In this document: one piece after another, positions 43,291 through 55,467 of the stretch
How positions within the stretch are numbered: position 1 is the stretch's first letter
Layout of the letters: the number at the start of each line of letters is the position of its first letter
Assembly: GCF_000260135.1 (NCBI RefSeq)
Contig: NZ_JH651384.1
Span: 4,386,693 to 4,450,692, forward strand
Origin: Thiothrix nivea DSM 5205
GTDB taxonomy: Bacteria > Pseudomonadota > Gammaproteobacteria > Thiotrichales > Thiotrichaceae
Length of the DNA: 64,000 nucleotides
Direction of reading: 5' to 3'
The notes under the pieces: generated by a model
The model's database searches: none
What the model was told of the DNA's origin: nothing
Seen by the model: only the letters and a program-made list of their open reading frames with translations
Program-made: the position numbers and the translations under genes

Positions 43291-45615
43291 ATGCACCGTC
43301 ATAACATACCCCAGCTGAAACAGCTGCAAGCTATTGATACAGCGCTACTGATATTCCTGCTGAGTGTTCTTATCCTGATTACCTGGGTAGCCTTGGGTAA
43401 TTTGACCAAAAAAACCCATGAGAACCTGCATGATATCGAGCTGGTGCTTGAGCAGGCACACACGAGCTTCCTGACACATCTGCAATTGGAAACCCTAGCC
43501 AACCGGAATCATGACATTTTCGATAGCCTTAACGAGGTGTTGTTAAACATTGCACTCGGCTCTGAAGGCATTGCTGACAACAGACAGAAATTGCAGGCGC
43601 TGAAAACTCAACTGGAGCAGCAAAGTCAGCAACTTCCGACGTTTGGGAAGAGCGAATTGACAGAGGAATACACAAAAGCGACCGCAGGCATTCTGACCCT
43701 GATTGATCAGGCGCAAAGCCAGCCACCGGATGCCTGGCGGAATTTGATCATGGATGCACGTGACTCCATCCAGCAGATCAGGCTTATGACCGAAAAAATG
43801 GAAAGCATGTATGGTTTTACCGGCCAGGGTATCAGCGAGGCGTTTGATCATTCCCTGCAAAATACCACCAGGAACATGCAGGAAACACAACACAGTCTTG
43901 CCACCATTCAGGAACGCAGCATCATTGGCAAATTACTTATCATCGTCTTTCTGTTGATCAGTCGTTTGTACTTTTCCTCTCGCTTCAATCTTATCGTGCA
44001 AACCGCCACCGCAGCGCAACGGATTGCAGAGGAGGCAGTAAAAACCAAGGCACGCTTCCTCGCCACCATGAGTCACGAAATCCGCACACCCATGAATGGC
44101 GTTATTGGCATGACCCGCTTGCTGATGAATACGCCCATGAGTAAAAAACAAACTGAATTTACGGAAAGTATCCGCCTTAGTGGTGAACACCTTCTCACAG
44201 TCATTAATGACGTACTGGACTTTTCCAAAATTGAAGCAGGTAAGCTCGACCTCAAACGCGAGTCGTTTGAATTGCGTTCCTGTATCGAGGAAGTCCTCAA
44301 CCTGCTCAGTGCCAAGGCACTGGAAAAGAAACTGGAGCTGGCTTATGTCGTTGCCCCTAACATTCCGCTATATATAGAAGGCGATATGGTGCGCCTGCGC
44401 CAGATACTGACCAATCTGATCGGTAACGCCATCAAGTTTACGGACTCAGGCAATGTGACCGTCGTGGTGAACCTGCATACGTGTCATGATGAAGACTTGG
44501 AGCTTGAGTTTGAGATCAGCGATACCGGTTGTGGCATACCGGCGGATCGTCTGGACAGTGTTTTCGAGCAATTCAGCCACATAGACGATGGCCAGACCCG
44601 GCATTACGAAGGCACTGGACTGGGCTTGAGTATTTCCCGCAATCTGGTCGAAATGATGGGTGGGCGCATCTGGGTGAAAAGCATCCTGAATAAAGGTAGC
44701 CGCTTTCATTTCACCATTCGTACACGTGCGACTGAGGGCTCGCTCAAGCTGTTCCATCACTCCAATATTCCATCCCTCAGCGGGAAACATCTGCTACTTG
44801 TTACCAATAGCCTGACTAGCGCCCAGTCCGTGCAGGACTTTTGTGCTAGATGGGGCGCAAAAGCCGATATTAAGACAAGTGCTGCTGATGCCATCAACCG
44901 TATCGCCGGAGAAAGTGTGTATGATATTGTCTTGGTAGACAGTAACCTGCCTGAGGATTCAGCTTTGGAAGTGGCAGGATATGTACGCCAGCGTTACAGC
45001 AAACAGGAACTACCCCTGATCCTGATTGCACCACCCAATGACCTGCTCCCCAGGGAAACGGTGCGGGAACTTTACAATCTGTACTTGACCAAGCCTGTTA
45101 CCCGTAGCCGACTGTTTGATAGTCTCATGACGGTGCTGGGCGAACTCAATCTGGTGACCAACAGGCAGAAAACATCCACTCTCAAACTTGCCGAGCGTTT
45201 GCCACTGACCATCCTGCTGGCCGAAGACAATCCAATCAATCAGGTGGTCGCTTCCTCCATTCTGGACGAAATGGGCTACAAAATCGATCTGGCAGAAAAT
45301 GGTCGGCAAGCCATCGCAGCGCTACACAAGAAAAATTACGATGTCATTTTTATGGATATGCAAATGCCGGAAATGGGCGGTCTGGAAACGACCCGGCATA
45401 TCCGCGCCGAATTTCCGCCAGCGCGTCAGCCTGCCATTATCGCCATGACCGCCAATGCAATGGATGGCGACAGACAGGAATGCCTGAATGCAGGCATGAA
45501 CGATTACATCAGTAAACCAGTGTTGCCGGAAGCTGTCGAAGCCGCACTGGAACAATGGTGCAAAAAGAAAGCTGATCCATTGCCAATGGCAGCAGAGTTC
45601 AGCTTATGCGGATAA
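43291..45615 (+). CDS. BarA-like hybrid histidine kinase
   Basis: 774 residues from the ATG at 43291 (AAGGAG 7 bp upstream). Two transmembrane helices (near 18-38 and 210-225) enclose a helical periplasmic sensor. HisKA is ATMSHEIRTPMNGVIG; HATPase has NLIGNAIKFTD, SDTGCGIP and GTGLGLSI. A degenerate receiver (LLLVTNSL...VLVDSNLP) precedes an intact one (ILLAEDNPIN...FMDMQMPEMGG...SKPV). No histidine phosphotransfer domain follows. It is a single gene between the IS66 transposase and hisD, without a direct-repeat box. Confidence 0.9.
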   Translation: MHRHNIPQLKQLQAIDTALLIFLLSVLILITWVALGNLTKKTHENLHDIELVLEQAHTSFLTHLQLETLANRNHDIFDSLNEVLLNIALGSEGIADNRQKLQALKTQLEQQSQQLPTFGKSELTEEYTKATAGILTLIDQAQSQPPDAWRNLIMDARDSIQQIRLMTEKMESMYGFTGQGISEAFDHSLQNTTRNMQETQHSLATIQERSIIGKLLIIVFLLISRLYFSSRFNLIVQTATAAQRIAEEAVKTKARFLATMSHEIRTPMNGVIGMTRLLMNTPMSKKQTEFTESIRLSGEHLLTVINDVLDFSKIEAGKLDLKRESFELRSCIEEVLNLLSAKALEKKLELAYVVAPNIPLYIEGDMVRLRQILTNLIGNAIKFTDSGNVTVVVNLHTCHDEDLELEFEISDTGCGIPADRLDSVFEQFSHIDDGQTRHYEGTGLGLSISRNLVEMMGGRIWVKSILNKGSRFHFTIRTRATEGSLKLFHHSNIPSLSGKHLLLVTNSLTSAQSVQDFCARWGAKADIKTSAADAINRIAGESVYDIVLVDSNLPEDSALEVAGYVRQRYSKQELPLILIAPPNDLLPRETVRELYNLYLTKPVTRSRLFDSLMTVLGELNLVTNRQKTSTLKLAERLPLTILLAEDNPINQVVASSILDEMGYKIDLAENGRQAIAALHKKNYDVIFMDMQMPEMGGLETTRHIRAEFPPARQPAIIAMTANAMDGDRQECLNAGMNDYISKPVLPEAVEAALEQWCKKKADPLPMAAEFSLCG

Positions 45616-45709
45616 TCAGTTGATTGGGGAATCCCCCAACCGCCCTGGTTTTACCAACATGGATAATTCAGGCAGCCCTAAGCTATGGCGGCATATTTTC
45701 CGGTAACGG

Positions 45710-47011
45710 TTAACCCTTGATCCGGTATTCTGCTGAGCGCGCGTGCGCGGTCAGCCCTTCCCCATGCGCGAGGATGGAGGCAATCTTGCCCAGTTCCGAA
45801 GCCCCTGCCGCCGAACAGTCGATCAGCGAGGAACGCTTCTGGAAGTCATACACCCCCAGCGGGCTGGAGAAACGCGCAGTACGCGAAGTCGGCAGAACGT
45901 GGTTCGGCCCGGCGCAGTAGTCGCCCAACGCTTCCGCCGTATAACGTCCCATGAAAATCGCGCCCGCATGACGGATTTGCTTGGCTACTTCGCGTGGATT
46001 TTCCACGGAAAGCTCCAGATGCTCCGGTGCGATGTAATTGGCGACCTGTACCGCTTCATCCATATCCTTCGCCAGAATCAGTGCGCCACGGCCTTGCAGT
46101 GAGGTGGAAATGATTTCCTTGCGCGGCATTTCCTCTACCAGCCGGTTGATGCTGGCTTTGACCTGGGCGATGAAATCCGCATCCGGGCAGACGAGGATGG
46201 ATTGAGCGTCTTCGTCGTGCTCAGCCTGTGAGAACAGATCCATCGCGATCCAGTCCGGGTTAGTCTTGCCGTCGCACACCACCAGGATTTCGGAAGGCCC
46301 GGCGATCATGTCGATGCCGACCGCGCCGTACACCATGCGCTTGGCAGTAGCGACGTAGATATTGCCCGGCCCGACGATCTTGTCCACCTGCGGAACGGTT
46401 TGCGTACCGTAGGCCAGCGCCGCGACAGCCTGCGCGCCACCGATGGCGAACACACGGTCAACGTTGGAAATAGCGGCAGCTGCAAGAACCAGCTCGTTCA
46501 CTTCATTAGCTGGCGTTGGCACCACCATGATCAGTTCCGGTACACCGGCAACCTTGGCAGGTACAGCATTCATCAGCACGGATGAGGGGTAAGCCGCTTT
46601 GCCGCCGGGAACATATAGACCAACCCTATCCAGTGCTGTCACCTGTTGCCCCAGCAGCGTGCCGTCGGCTTCGGTGTAGCTCCACGACTCCATTTTCTGA
46701 CGTTCGGCATACGCCTTGATACGGTCAGCCGCCTGTTGTAGGGCGCTGCGTTGTTCCGGCGTGATCTTGTTGAGGGCTTCCTGTAAGCGGGCTGCCGGGA
46801 TTTCCAGTTCCGCCATGCTGCCAGCGCTCATGCGGTCGAAACGGTTAGTATATTCCACCACGGCTTCGTCGCCACGGGTGCGCACATCCTTGAGGATGCC
46901 ATTGACAGTGTTGAATACTGCGTCATCGGAGACGCTTTCCCACGCCAGCAAATCTTGCATTTCCTGCCAGAAACTGGCGTCGCTGGTGTTTAATTCCTTG
47001 ATGTTGAGCAT
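45710..47011 (-). CDS. hisD: Histidinol dehydrogenase
   Basis: 433 residues, the normal length. It catalyses the last two steps of histidine synthesis, L-histidinol to L-histidine with NAD+. Family segments [35 protein letters not shown] and the zinc-site [11 protein letters not shown] are present. It is the last gene of the murA-hisG-DAHP synthase-hisD operon, 2 bp after the DAHP synthase stop. Confidence 0.96.
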   Translation of the reverse strand: MLNIKELNTSDASFWQEMQDLLAWESVSDDAVFNTVNGILKDVRTRGDEAVVEYTNRFDRMSAGSMAELEIPAARLQEALNKITPEQRSALQQAADRIKAYAERQKMESWSYTEADGTLLGQQVTALDRVGLYVPGGKAAYPSSVLMNAVPAKVAGVPELIMVVPTPANEVNELVLAAAAISNVDRVFAIGGAQAVAALAYGTQTVPQVDKIVGPGNIYVATAKRMVYGAVGIDMIAGPSEILVVCDGKTNPDWIAMDLFSQAEHDEDAQSILVCPDADFIAQVKASINRLVEEMPRKEIISTSLQGRGALILAKDMDEAVQVANYIAPEHLELSVENPREVAKQIRHAGAIFMGRYTAEALGDYCAGPNHVLPTSRTARFSSPLGVYDFQKRSSLIDCSAAGASELGKIASILAHGEGLTAHARSAEYRIKG

Positions 47012-47013
47012 AG

Positions 47014-48075
47014 TCAGATACTCCTGCGTTTTTTCACAGCCTCAGCCAACTGGCGCAGCACCACTTCAGTCGTGCCGAAGTTGATGCAGGCATCAGTAAT
47101 ACTCTGGCCGTAAACCAGCTCTTCGCGTTTTTTGCCGTCGGCTTTCTGGTTGCCTTCGACCAGATGGCTTTCGATCATGACGCCTGCAATAGCGCGGCTG
47201 CCGCTGGCAATCTGTTCGGCGACATCTGTGGCCACTTCAGGCTGGCGGCGATAATCTTTGCAGCTGTTCGCGTGGCTGAAATCGACCATCAGGTAAGGCG
47301 GCAACTTAGCTTTTTCCAGCGCTGCGACGGCGGCGGCAACACTGTCGGCATCGTAATTCGGTTCACGCCCACCGCGCAGGATCACATGGCAATCCTCATT
47401 ACCCTTGGTGGCGAAAATCGCCGTGCGCCCTTCCTTGGTCACAGACAGGAAGTGATGAGGACGGGATGAGGCACCAATTGCATCAATCGCAATATTCAGG
47501 TTGCCATAAGTGCCGTTTTTGAAGCCGATCGGGCAGGACACGCCGGAAGCCAGTTCACGATGCCCCTGGCTTTCAGTGGTGCGTGCGCCAATGGCTGCCC
47601 AACTGATCAGGTCGGCCACGTATTGCGGGCTGATCAGGTCGAGGTATTCGGTTGCGGTCGGCATCCCGGAGTTGTTCAAGTCCAGTAGCAGCTTGCGTGC
47701 CGTGCGCAGACCCTTGTTGATGTGGAAACTGTTGTCCAGGTCGGGGTCGTTGATCAGCCCTTTCCAGCCGATAGTAGTGCGCGGCTTCTCGAAATACACG
47801 CGCATGATGATGTGCAGCTGGCCTTTCAGTTCATGACGCAGGTGTTGCAAGCGTGCGGCGTATTCCAGCGCGGCATCCACATCGTGGATGGAGCAGGGGC
47901 CAACCACCACGGCCAGCCGGTCATCTTTGCCGTGAAAAATATTGCTGGCAGCTTCGCGGGCGGCAAACACGGTTTCGGTAGCCGTTTCGCTAATCGGGTA
48001 CTCGCGGTGAATCTCCACTGGCGGAGTCAGCTCGTGCATACCAACGATGCGTAGGTCGTCAGTCTGGTATTTCAT
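47014..48075 (-). CDS. aroG: 3-deoxy-7-phosphoheptulonate (DAHP) synthase, type I
   Basis: 353 residues. It condenses phosphoenolpyruvate and erythrose 4-phosphate, the first step of aromatic amino acid synthesis. Motifs: [32 protein letters not shown] and CPIGFKNGT. Which of AroF, AroG or AroH it matches in feedback type cannot be told. Its placement between hisG and hisD is unusual; it overlaps the hisG stop by 4 bp (ATGA). Confidence 0.93.
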   Translation of the reverse strand: MKYQTDDLRIVGMHELTPPVEIHREYPISETATETVFAAREAASNIFHGKDDRLAVVVGPCSIHDVDAALEYAARLQHLRHELKGQLHIIMRVYFEKPRTTIGWKGLINDPDLDNSFHINKGLRTARKLLLDLNNSGMPTATEYLDLISPQYVADLISWAAIGARTTESQGHRELASGVSCPIGFKNGTYGNLNIAIDAIGASSRPHHFLSVTKEGRTAIFATKGNEDCHVILRGGREPNYDADSVAAAVAALEKAKLPPYLMVDFSHANSCKDYRRQPEVATDVAEQIASGSRAIAGVMIESHLVEGNQKADGKKREELVYGQSITDACINFGTTEVVLRQLAEAVKKRRSI

Positions 48076-48716
48076 TGCGTGTTCCTCTGCTCAACTGCTG
48101 ATTGCATTTGCACCAGCAGGTCGCGGATAGGCTCGTGTTTCAATTTCATCGAAGCCTTGTTGACGATCAGGCGGGAAGTGATGTCCGCCATGTGTTCCAG
48201 TGGTGCGAGTCCGTTTGCTTTTAGGGTATTGCCGGTGTCTACCACGTCCACGATGCAGTCGGCCAGACCGACCAGGGGCGCGAGTTCCATTGAGCCGTAC
48301 AGCTTGATTACGTCAACCTGACGGCCTTGTTCGGCGAAATAATGACGGGCGCAATTGACAAATTTGGTGGCGACTTTCAGGCCGACTTCCGGTAATGGTT
48401 TGTCGGCGAAACCGGCTACCATCAGCTTGCAGCGGGCGATTTGCAGGTCGAGCAACTCGTACAAGTCTTGCCCGCCATGCTCCATCAGCACGTCTTTGCC
48501 TGCCACGCCGAGGTCAGCCGCGCCGTATTGCACATACGTCGGCACGTCGGTGGCGCGGATGATGACCAGCTTCACGTCTTCCCGGTTGGTGTCGAGGATC
48601 AGTTTGCGGCTGGTTTCCGGGTCGTCCAGCGGCTCGATACCGGCAGCTTGCAGCAGTGGCACCGTGTCCTTGAATATGCGCCCTTTCGACAGCGCTATCG
48701 TCAGTGTGTCTTTCAT
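48072..48716 (-). CDS. hisG: ATP phosphoribosyltransferase, short form
   Basis: 214 residues, the short HisG that needs the HisZ subunit (not in this window). It commits to histidine synthesis. Motifs: [11 protein letters not shown] at the N-terminus, [11 protein letters not shown], and the PRPP loop [15 protein letters not shown]. It directly follows murA (1 bp) and overlaps the DAHP synthase gene. Confidence 0.95.
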   Translation of the reverse strand: MKDTLTIALSKGRIFKDTVPLLQAAGIEPLDDPETSRKLILDTNREDVKLVIIRATDVPTYVQYGAADLGVAGKDVLMEHGGQDLYELLDLQIARCKLMVAGFADKPLPEVGLKVATKFVNCARHYFAEQGRQVDVIKLYGSMELAPLVGLADCIVDVVDTGNTLKANGLAPLEHMADITSRLIVNKASMKLKHEPIRDLLVQMQSAVEQRNTQ

Positions 48717-48717
48717 A

Positions 48718-50004
<1,287 letters not shown>

Positions 50005-50196
50005 TCAGCAAAAGGATGGAATAATAGCGAAAATTGCGGGTGGATACACCGCAAACTGCAAACTTTCACGCGATGGGGTTAATCAGGGGAACTTAATAAA
50101 AGTAGCCCGCTTCTAAAAAACGACAATGGGGAAAGCGGCGGCAAATTCGCGAGGATGGGTAACCGCCGGATAACACAAACTAGGGTCTAATCAATC

Positions 50197-52656
50197 ATGA
50201 CAAAAGTTCACCATTTTTGGGGAAGCCGCCTTGTTTTGGCTTGTATGTTGCTGCTGGGGCTGACGGCAACGCAATCCGCCGGGGCGTTTTACAATACCAC
50301 TTCTGCTTTGGGCACCAATACCAACGAGATCATGGACGATGACGCCAGCGCGCCGTTCATCGACCTGATGAAAATGTCCCTGCCATTCCGTGAGGCGCGG
50401 CAGTTGAACAAGGGCAATATCCAGTATGACCGTTTTGGCTGGCCAACCCGTATTTCAGAGGGTGGGCAAGCCGGAACCCGTTTCGTCAGCAAGTTGCCCG
50501 CCGGTACTATTCCGCGCGGCCCGTATATCGTGCTGTACGATGGTGAAGGCAAGCTGGATTATGGCAATGATGCCACCCTGATGGAGCATATGCCAGGGCG
50601 TGACACCATCATGCTCGATCCGGGCAAGGATAATGAACTCAATGCCACCCTGTTCATCAAGGCGACCAATCCAGGCAACCATTTGCGCAATATCCGTATC
50701 CTGCCACCGGGCGGGATTTGTTCCGGCAACCCGTTCCAGCGTGTCGCCAGCGCGGGGCAATGCCGTGGCGACTATCTGGCGTTTGAGCAGCATTCCGGCA
50801 AAATCATTTTCAACCCGGATTACCTGACCTACATGAAGGATTTCCGCGTCATCCGCTTCATGAACATGAGCGGCATCACCCGCAACCCGGTGTATGCGTG
50901 GGAAGACCGTGCCAGCATCGACCAGCAAACCTGGGGTGGGGCGGAAGGCATCCGTGGCGCGCCGATGGAAGTCATGGTGGAACTGGCTAACCGCCTGCAC
51001 GCTGACCCGTGGTTTTCCATGCCACATGCGGCTAGCAACGACTTCATCCGCCGCTTTGCCGAGTATGTGAAGGTCAATCTCGACCCAACGTTGAAGGTGT
51101 ACGTGGAATACACCAACGAAGCCTGGAACGGCATTTTCACCCAGCACGCCTACGTCAAACAGAAGGGGCAGCAGTTGCGGCTGGATACGGATGCAAATCA
51201 GGCGGCGTGGAAATATTATTCCAAGCGATCGGTAGAAGTTTTCGGCATCTGGGAACAGGCATACCGGGGTAATGACCGTCTGGTGCGGGTCATGTCCGGT
51301 CTGGTCGGCAGTACCCAGATGACCAAAACCATCCTGTCGTTTGAAGGGGCTTACCGTTATACCGACGCTTATGCAGTCGCACCGTATGTGTATGGTGACA
51401 CTGACGCCCTGCGCAAGGCGCGTAGCGTGAGCCAGATTTTCCAGGTCATGACCGACCCGAAATACCCGCATTCCCTGCCCAATGAAATCAAATCCATCGG
51501 CAAGCAAGCGGATACGGCCAAGAGTTTCGGCGTCGACCTGATCGCCTATGAAGGTGGCCAGCATCTGGTGGACTGGAACACCAAATCCGACAACCAGCAC
51601 CCCAACAACCTGTTTTATCAGGCCAACCGTCATCCGCAGATGGGCGTGATTTACAAGCGCCTGCTGGAAGGTTGGAAACAGGCGGGCGGCAAGTTGTTCG
51701 TCCAGTACACTTCACCACGTATCTACCGCAAATACGGCAGTTTCGGTATCAAGGAATACATCACCCAGCCCGATGCGCAAGCGCCCAAGTATCAGGCGAT
51801 GATCGGGTTTGCGCGCGCCAACCAGTGTTGGTGGGATGGTTGCTCCGGCAATGTACTGGTGCGCCATTCCAAGCCGGTATTGTCGCTGGAGGCAATGAAA
51901 ACCCAGTCCGAGCCACTGGACGCCACTGCGCCGATGTATGAACCGATCCACGGTGAACCACCGCCCTTCCCGATGGGCAATATCCCGCCGGAACAGGTGG
52001 CTTCCGCCGCGCCAACCGAGCGTATCCTGGTTTCCATGCAAAATTCGCCCAACGAGCAGTATGTGATGGGTGGAAATGCTTCCATCCGCCAGGTGCGTGA
52101 CCGCCATGATGTGTTCCAGGGGGCTGCTTCCTATCAGTTGCGTTCAGTCGTCAACGGCAAGATTGATGGCACCCATGATCTGGCGGCCATGTGGCAGGCC
52201 AGCTGGGATCAGCAAAACCTCTACCTGCGCGTGGGCGTGGAAGATGACCGGCCCGAGATCAGCGATTCCAGCGTACCGTGGGAAGATGATGCGGTAGAAG
52301 TCTATCTGGATGCGGATGGCTCGCGGAACGCGCAGTACGACCAGCGCAACGACTTCCACTTCATTTTCAGCCTGAAAGACGGCAAGGTGGCATTGGGCAA
52401 AAACTCACCTCCGGTCGGCAGCGTACAGATGAACCACAATGTCAGCCGTACCGGTAATGGCTATGTGCTGGAAGTGACCCTGCCGTGGAGTGCTTTGCGC
52501 GTCAATCCACGCCCCGGCCACCGTCTGGGGCTGGACGTCCACGTGGACGATGATGATGATGGCGGTGACCGCGACGGCAAACTTACCTGGAAAGCGCAGC
52601 AGGATGAATCCTGGCGCAACCCATCATTATTCGGCGGCGTGATTCTGGGCGAGTGA
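50197..52656 (+). CDS. Secreted glycoside hydrolase-like protein with C-terminal CBM9 domain
   Basis: 819 residues with a signal peptide (RLVLACMLLLGLTAT, cleavage near AGA). The central region (about 190-560) looks like a TIM-barrel glycosidase: NMSGITRNP, YVEYTNEAWN and LIAYEGGQHL, where the two Glu are candidate acid and nucleophile. From about 650 a CBM9/DOMON-like module follows (AMWQASWDQQNLYLRVGVED, DDAVEVYLDADGS). It probably acts on an extracellular or sheath polysaccharide, which is inference. An Asp-rich tail segment (VDDDDDGGDRDG) may bind Ca2+. Confidence 0.78.
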   Translation: MTKVHHFWGSRLVLACMLLLGLTATQSAGAFYNTTSALGTNTNEIMDDDASAPFIDLMKMSLPFREARQLNKGNIQYDRFGWPTRISEGGQAGTRFVSKLPAGTIPRGPYIVLYDGEGKLDYGNDATLMEHMPGRDTIMLDPGKDNELNATLFIKATNPGNHLRNIRILPPGGICSGNPFQRVASAGQCRGDYLAFEQHSGKIIFNPDYLTYMKDFRVIRFMNMSGITRNPVYAWEDRASIDQQTWGGAEGIRGAPMEVMVELANRLHADPWFSMPHAASNDFIRRFAEYVKVNLDPTLKVYVEYTNEAWNGIFTQHAYVKQKGQQLRLDTDANQAAWKYYSKRSVEVFGIWEQAYRGNDRLVRVMSGLVGSTQMTKTILSFEGAYRYTDAYAVAPYVYGDTDALRKARSVSQIFQVMTDPKYPHSLPNEIKSIGKQADTAKSFGVDLIAYEGGQHLVDWNTKSDNQHPNNLFYQANRHPQMGVIYKRLLEGWKQAGGKLFVQYTSPRIYRKYGSFGIKEYITQPDAQAPKYQAMIGFARANQCWWDGCSGNVLVRHSKPVLSLEAMKTQSEPLDATAPMYEPIHGEPPPFPMGNIPPEQVASAAPTERILVSMQNSPNEQYVMGGNASIRQVRDRHDVFQGAASYQLRSVVNGKIDGTHDLAAMWQASWDQQNLYLRVGVEDDRPEISDSSVPWEDDAVEVYLDADGSRNAQYDQRNDFHFIFSLKDGKVALGKNSPPVGSVQMNHNVSRTGNGYVLEVTLPWSALRVNPRPGHRLGLDVHVDDDDDGGDRDGKLTWKAQQDESWRNPSLFGGVILGE

Positions 52657-52693
52657 AGAAACAATAAACGAGTAACAACGAACGAGGAATCCT

Positions 52694-53113
52694 ATGCTAT
52701 CCACCGAACTGCTGGCGGCTTATCACGCCACCCATTATCAGGTACGGCATCCGCAAGGTGTGTTTACACTGCGGACTGACAACCCGTCCGCAGAACTGTC
52801 CGCGCTGTTACGCGAAACCGGCAGCCAGTGCGCGGCTTTCATCACTGCCTGCAACCCGTATAGCTGGCCGGTAGGCGATGCTGAAAACGCCCGCGCCCAA
52901 CGCCAACTGGCTGGGCAGTTGCAGGAAGCAGGCTACACCACCATCCCCGCCATCGGGCTGGATCCGGCGGGTGAATGGCAGGGCGAGGAAAGTTTTCTGG
53001 TACCGGGGCTGGATCTGGAAGATGCCAAATCGCTGGGGCATCAGTACGCACAAAACGCTATCCTGTGGATGGCTGCCGACGCGACCCCGCAACTGGTATT
53101 ACTGAACGGTTGA
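52694..53113 (+). CDS. DUF3293-family protein
   Basis: 139 residues. The segment AAFITACNPYSWPVGDAENARAQ is characteristic of DUF3293, a small cytoplasmic family without known function. It lies 37 bp after the CBM9 protein gene and converges with photolyase, overlapping it by 15 bp. Confidence 0.85.
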   Translation: MLSTELLAAYHATHYQVRHPQGVFTLRTDNPSAELSALLRETGSQCAAFITACNPYSWPVGDAENARAQRQLAGQLQEAGYTTIPAIGLDPAGEWQGEESFLVPGLDLEDAKSLGHQYAQNAILWMAADATPQLVLLNG

Positions 53114-54529
53114 ACGGGCAAACGGCCCCTTGATCTGCTCGAACATGGCCAGCGCCCGTTCGCGGCTGGCTTTGAAATCGACGATAGGCAAGGGGTAATC
53201 CGTCAAACCATCGCCCAGTTCACGCGGCAGATGTATCTGCTTGTTGTCGCGCGCGCGTAATTCCGGAACCCAGCGGCGGATGTATTCGCCCTCCGGGTCG
53301 AACTTCTGGCTTTGCAGGATCGGGTTGAAAATGCGGAAATAGGGTGCTGCGTCCGCCCCGCAGCCCGCTGTCCACTGCCAGCCCAGCACGTTGCTGGCCA
53401 GGTCGGCATCCACCAGCGTATCGCGGAACCAGTTTTCCCCTTCCTGCCACGGAATCAGCAGGTTCTTGGTCAGTAAGGACGCTACGATCATGCGCACCCG
53501 GTTGTGCATCCAGCCGGTTTGCCACAGTTCGCGCATTCCCGCGTCAATGATCGGGTAGCCGGTTTGCCCACGTCGCCAGTGTTCCAGATTTTCCACATAA
53601 TCTTCCGCCCACGGGAAATGCTTGAAACGCTCGTCCAGCGCCTGATCCACGGTATGCGGGAAGTGGTAGAGCAGATACCAGGCAAATTCCCGCCAGCCGA
53701 TTTCCTGGATGAAATGGCGCAAACCGCTTTCGGCGGCAGGGTGTTCGGCCAGAAAAGCTTCCGTGTGGTAAACCGCTTGCCTGGGGCTGATTTCACCAAA
53801 ATGCAGGTGCGGGGAAAGCTGTGCTGTGCCGTGCTGGGCGGGGAAGTTACGGGCATTCTTGTAATCCGCGCCACCTAGCGGCAGGAAGTCGAGCAGTTTC
53901 TGCATCGCTGCCGTTTCACCTGCAGGCCAGTGCGCCATCATGCCGGTATCCCAGTGGGTGCGGGGCAACAAGCCCAGCTCATTCAGCGCCAGGCTACGCG
54001 GGAAACTGGTAGGGGCAGGAATCTGTTCCGGTGCTGGCAAGGGCAGGTGCTGGATGCCATGTTTCAGCATGGCTTTCCAGAACGGGGTAAAGACCTTGTA
54101 GGGTGTGCCATCAGCCTTCAGCACTTCCCACGGTTCATTCAGCAGGCTGGCGTTGAAACTGTGGACGGTGCATGACTGCTTCAGGATTTCCTTGATCTGC
54201 TTGTCGCGGGCGAGGCTGGCTGGGTCGTAAACGCGGTTCCAGTACACATGGGTTGCGCCGGTTTCCGCCAGCAGGGCTTGCAGGACGGGCAGGGCGGAAC
54301 CTTGGCGTAAGGTTAGGCGGTTGCCTGCTGCCTGCAAACTGGCGTCCAGCGCTTGCAGGCTGTGATGTAGCCAGACCTGACTGGCTGCGCCCAGACGACT
54401 AACGCTGCCAGGCAAAGGGTCGTCGATAAAGATAAGGATAACGTTTGCACAGGTTTTACAAGCGTGATACAGCGCAGGGTTGTCGGCAAGGCGTAAATCC
54501 TGCCGTAGCCAGACGATGGCGGTACTCAT
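53099..54529 (-). CDS. phrB: Deoxyribodipyrimidine photolyase
   Basis: 476 residues from the ATG at 54529 (MSTAIVWLRQDLRLADNP). It splits cyclobutane pyrimidine dimers with blue light, using FAD and an antenna cofactor. The FAD-binding C-terminal half is typical (WREFAWYLLYHFPHT, YPIIDAGMRELWQTGWMHNRVRM, FDPEGEYIRRWVPEL). It overlaps the upstream MerR-like regulator gene by 4 bp (ATGA), so the two are coexpressed. Confidence 0.94.
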   Translation of the reverse strand: MSTAIVWLRQDLRLADNPALYHACKTCANVILIFIDDPLPGSVSRLGAASQVWLHHSLQALDASLQAAGNRLTLRQGSALPVLQALLAETGATHVYWNRVYDPASLARDKQIKEILKQSCTVHSFNASLLNEPWEVLKADGTPYKVFTPFWKAMLKHGIQHLPLPAPEQIPAPTSFPRSLALNELGLLPRTHWDTGMMAHWPAGETAAMQKLLDFLPLGGADYKNARNFPAQHGTAQLSPHLHFGEISPRQAVYHTEAFLAEHPAAESGLRHFIQEIGWREFAWYLLYHFPHTVDQALDERFKHFPWAEDYVENLEHWRRGQTGYPIIDAGMRELWQTGWMHNRVRMIVASLLTKNLLIPWQEGENWFRDTLVDADLASNVLGWQWTAGCGADAAPYFRIFNPILQSQKFDPEGEYIRRWVPELRARDNKQIHLPRELGDGLTDYPLPIVDFKASRERALAMFEQIKGPFARSTVQ

Positions 54530-55461
54530 GCGTCCTTGCCCGTTTTCTCCAGTTCTTCGTCGATAGCAGCGCAGATTTCGCCCAGTTCTTCTGACAACCA
54601 ATAAATGGGTAGGTTGTCCGCTGGTTCAGGCGTCAAATCATCCTGGTAGCCGGACAGGAACACGGTTATGTGGCTGATTTCCGCCAGCATGGGCAGGGCG
54701 GGGGGGATGCGGGTGCTATTGGGCAATACCAGGGCGTCAAACCTTGTGCGTTCCAGGATCAGCAGCAGGTGATCGAGCGTGCCTTGCGTACCCAGCAAGC
54801 TGACCTGGTAGCCGTGGTTACTGAGCACATTGGCCAGCAGCAGGGTTTCGAGCTGCCCGTCACTGCCAGACAGGTTTACGACCAGCAGGCGCTTGCCGTT
54901 GGCACGGCTATTGTGTTGTAGGTAGCGCGAACCCAGTTTGGCACACAGGAATTCGTGCAGGAAAGCGCAGTCCGCTGACGTGGAGGGCAACACTTCCTGT
55001 TGTTCCCGCAATTGCCGGTAGAGCGGTTGTAGGAGCTTTTTGGCAACCAGTTCCAGCGAATAGAGGGAAACGGCTTCGTTGAAGGCATGTTCCAGTGAAC
55101 GCGCGTCGAGCTTGCGGATCCAGCGCTGGAACAGGGCGCGGTAATGTTGCCACGGGTCGTCGGTTTGCGCATCCTTGGTCGGTTGCAGCAGCATGGGGCG
55201 CGGCCTGTTGCTGTCGAGCACGTCGCGCACCCGGCTGACCGGAATGCCTTGTTCCAGCAGAATGAGTACCTGCTTGACCCGTTCCACATCCTGCGGGCTG
55301 TAAAGGCGGTGGCCTTTGGGGGTGCGGCGCGGTTTGAGCAGGCCGTAGCGGCGTTCCCAGGCACGCAGGGTCACGGTGTTTACGCCGGTTTGTTCCGAGA
55401 CAGTGCCAATCGGGAAGAGGGCGGTTTCATCAGGCATGGTTTTAACAATTTGTGGCTTCAT
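54526..55461 (-). CDS. MerR-family regulator, LitR/CarH-like without B12-binding His
   Basis: 311 residues. The N-terminal MerR winged helix is FPIGTVSEQTGVNTVTLRAWERRYGL with GHRLYSPQDVERV. The C-terminal half has the helical bundle and Rossmann-like layout of cobalamin-binding LitR/CarH photoreceptors. Where those have (E/D)xHxxG, this protein reads D-G-Q-L-E-T, so the cobalt-coordinating His is missing. The partner gene is photolyase, a known target of LitR-type light control. It may sense through other means. The operator candidate is 7 bp upstream of its start. Confidence 0.85.
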   Translation of the reverse strand: MKPQIVKTMPDETALFPIGTVSEQTGVNTVTLRAWERRYGLLKPRRTPKGHRLYSPQDVERVKQVLILLEQGIPVSRVRDVLDSNRPRPMLLQPTKDAQTDDPWQHYRALFQRWIRKLDARSLEHAFNEAVSLYSLELVAKKLLQPLYRQLREQQEVLPSTSADCAFLHEFLCAKLGSRYLQHNSRANGKRLLVVNLSGSDGQLETLLLANVLSNHGYQVSLLGTQGTLDHLLLILERTRFDALVLPNSTRIPPALPMLAEISHITVFLSGYQDDLTPEPADNLPIYWLSEELGEICAAIDEELEKTGKDA

Positions 55462-55467
55462 TAGGCA

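Noticed and set aside
45620-45645. Hairpin TTGGGG...CCCCCAA as a terminator after the BarA-like kinase
   Set aside because: Short stem and no T-run in either direction.
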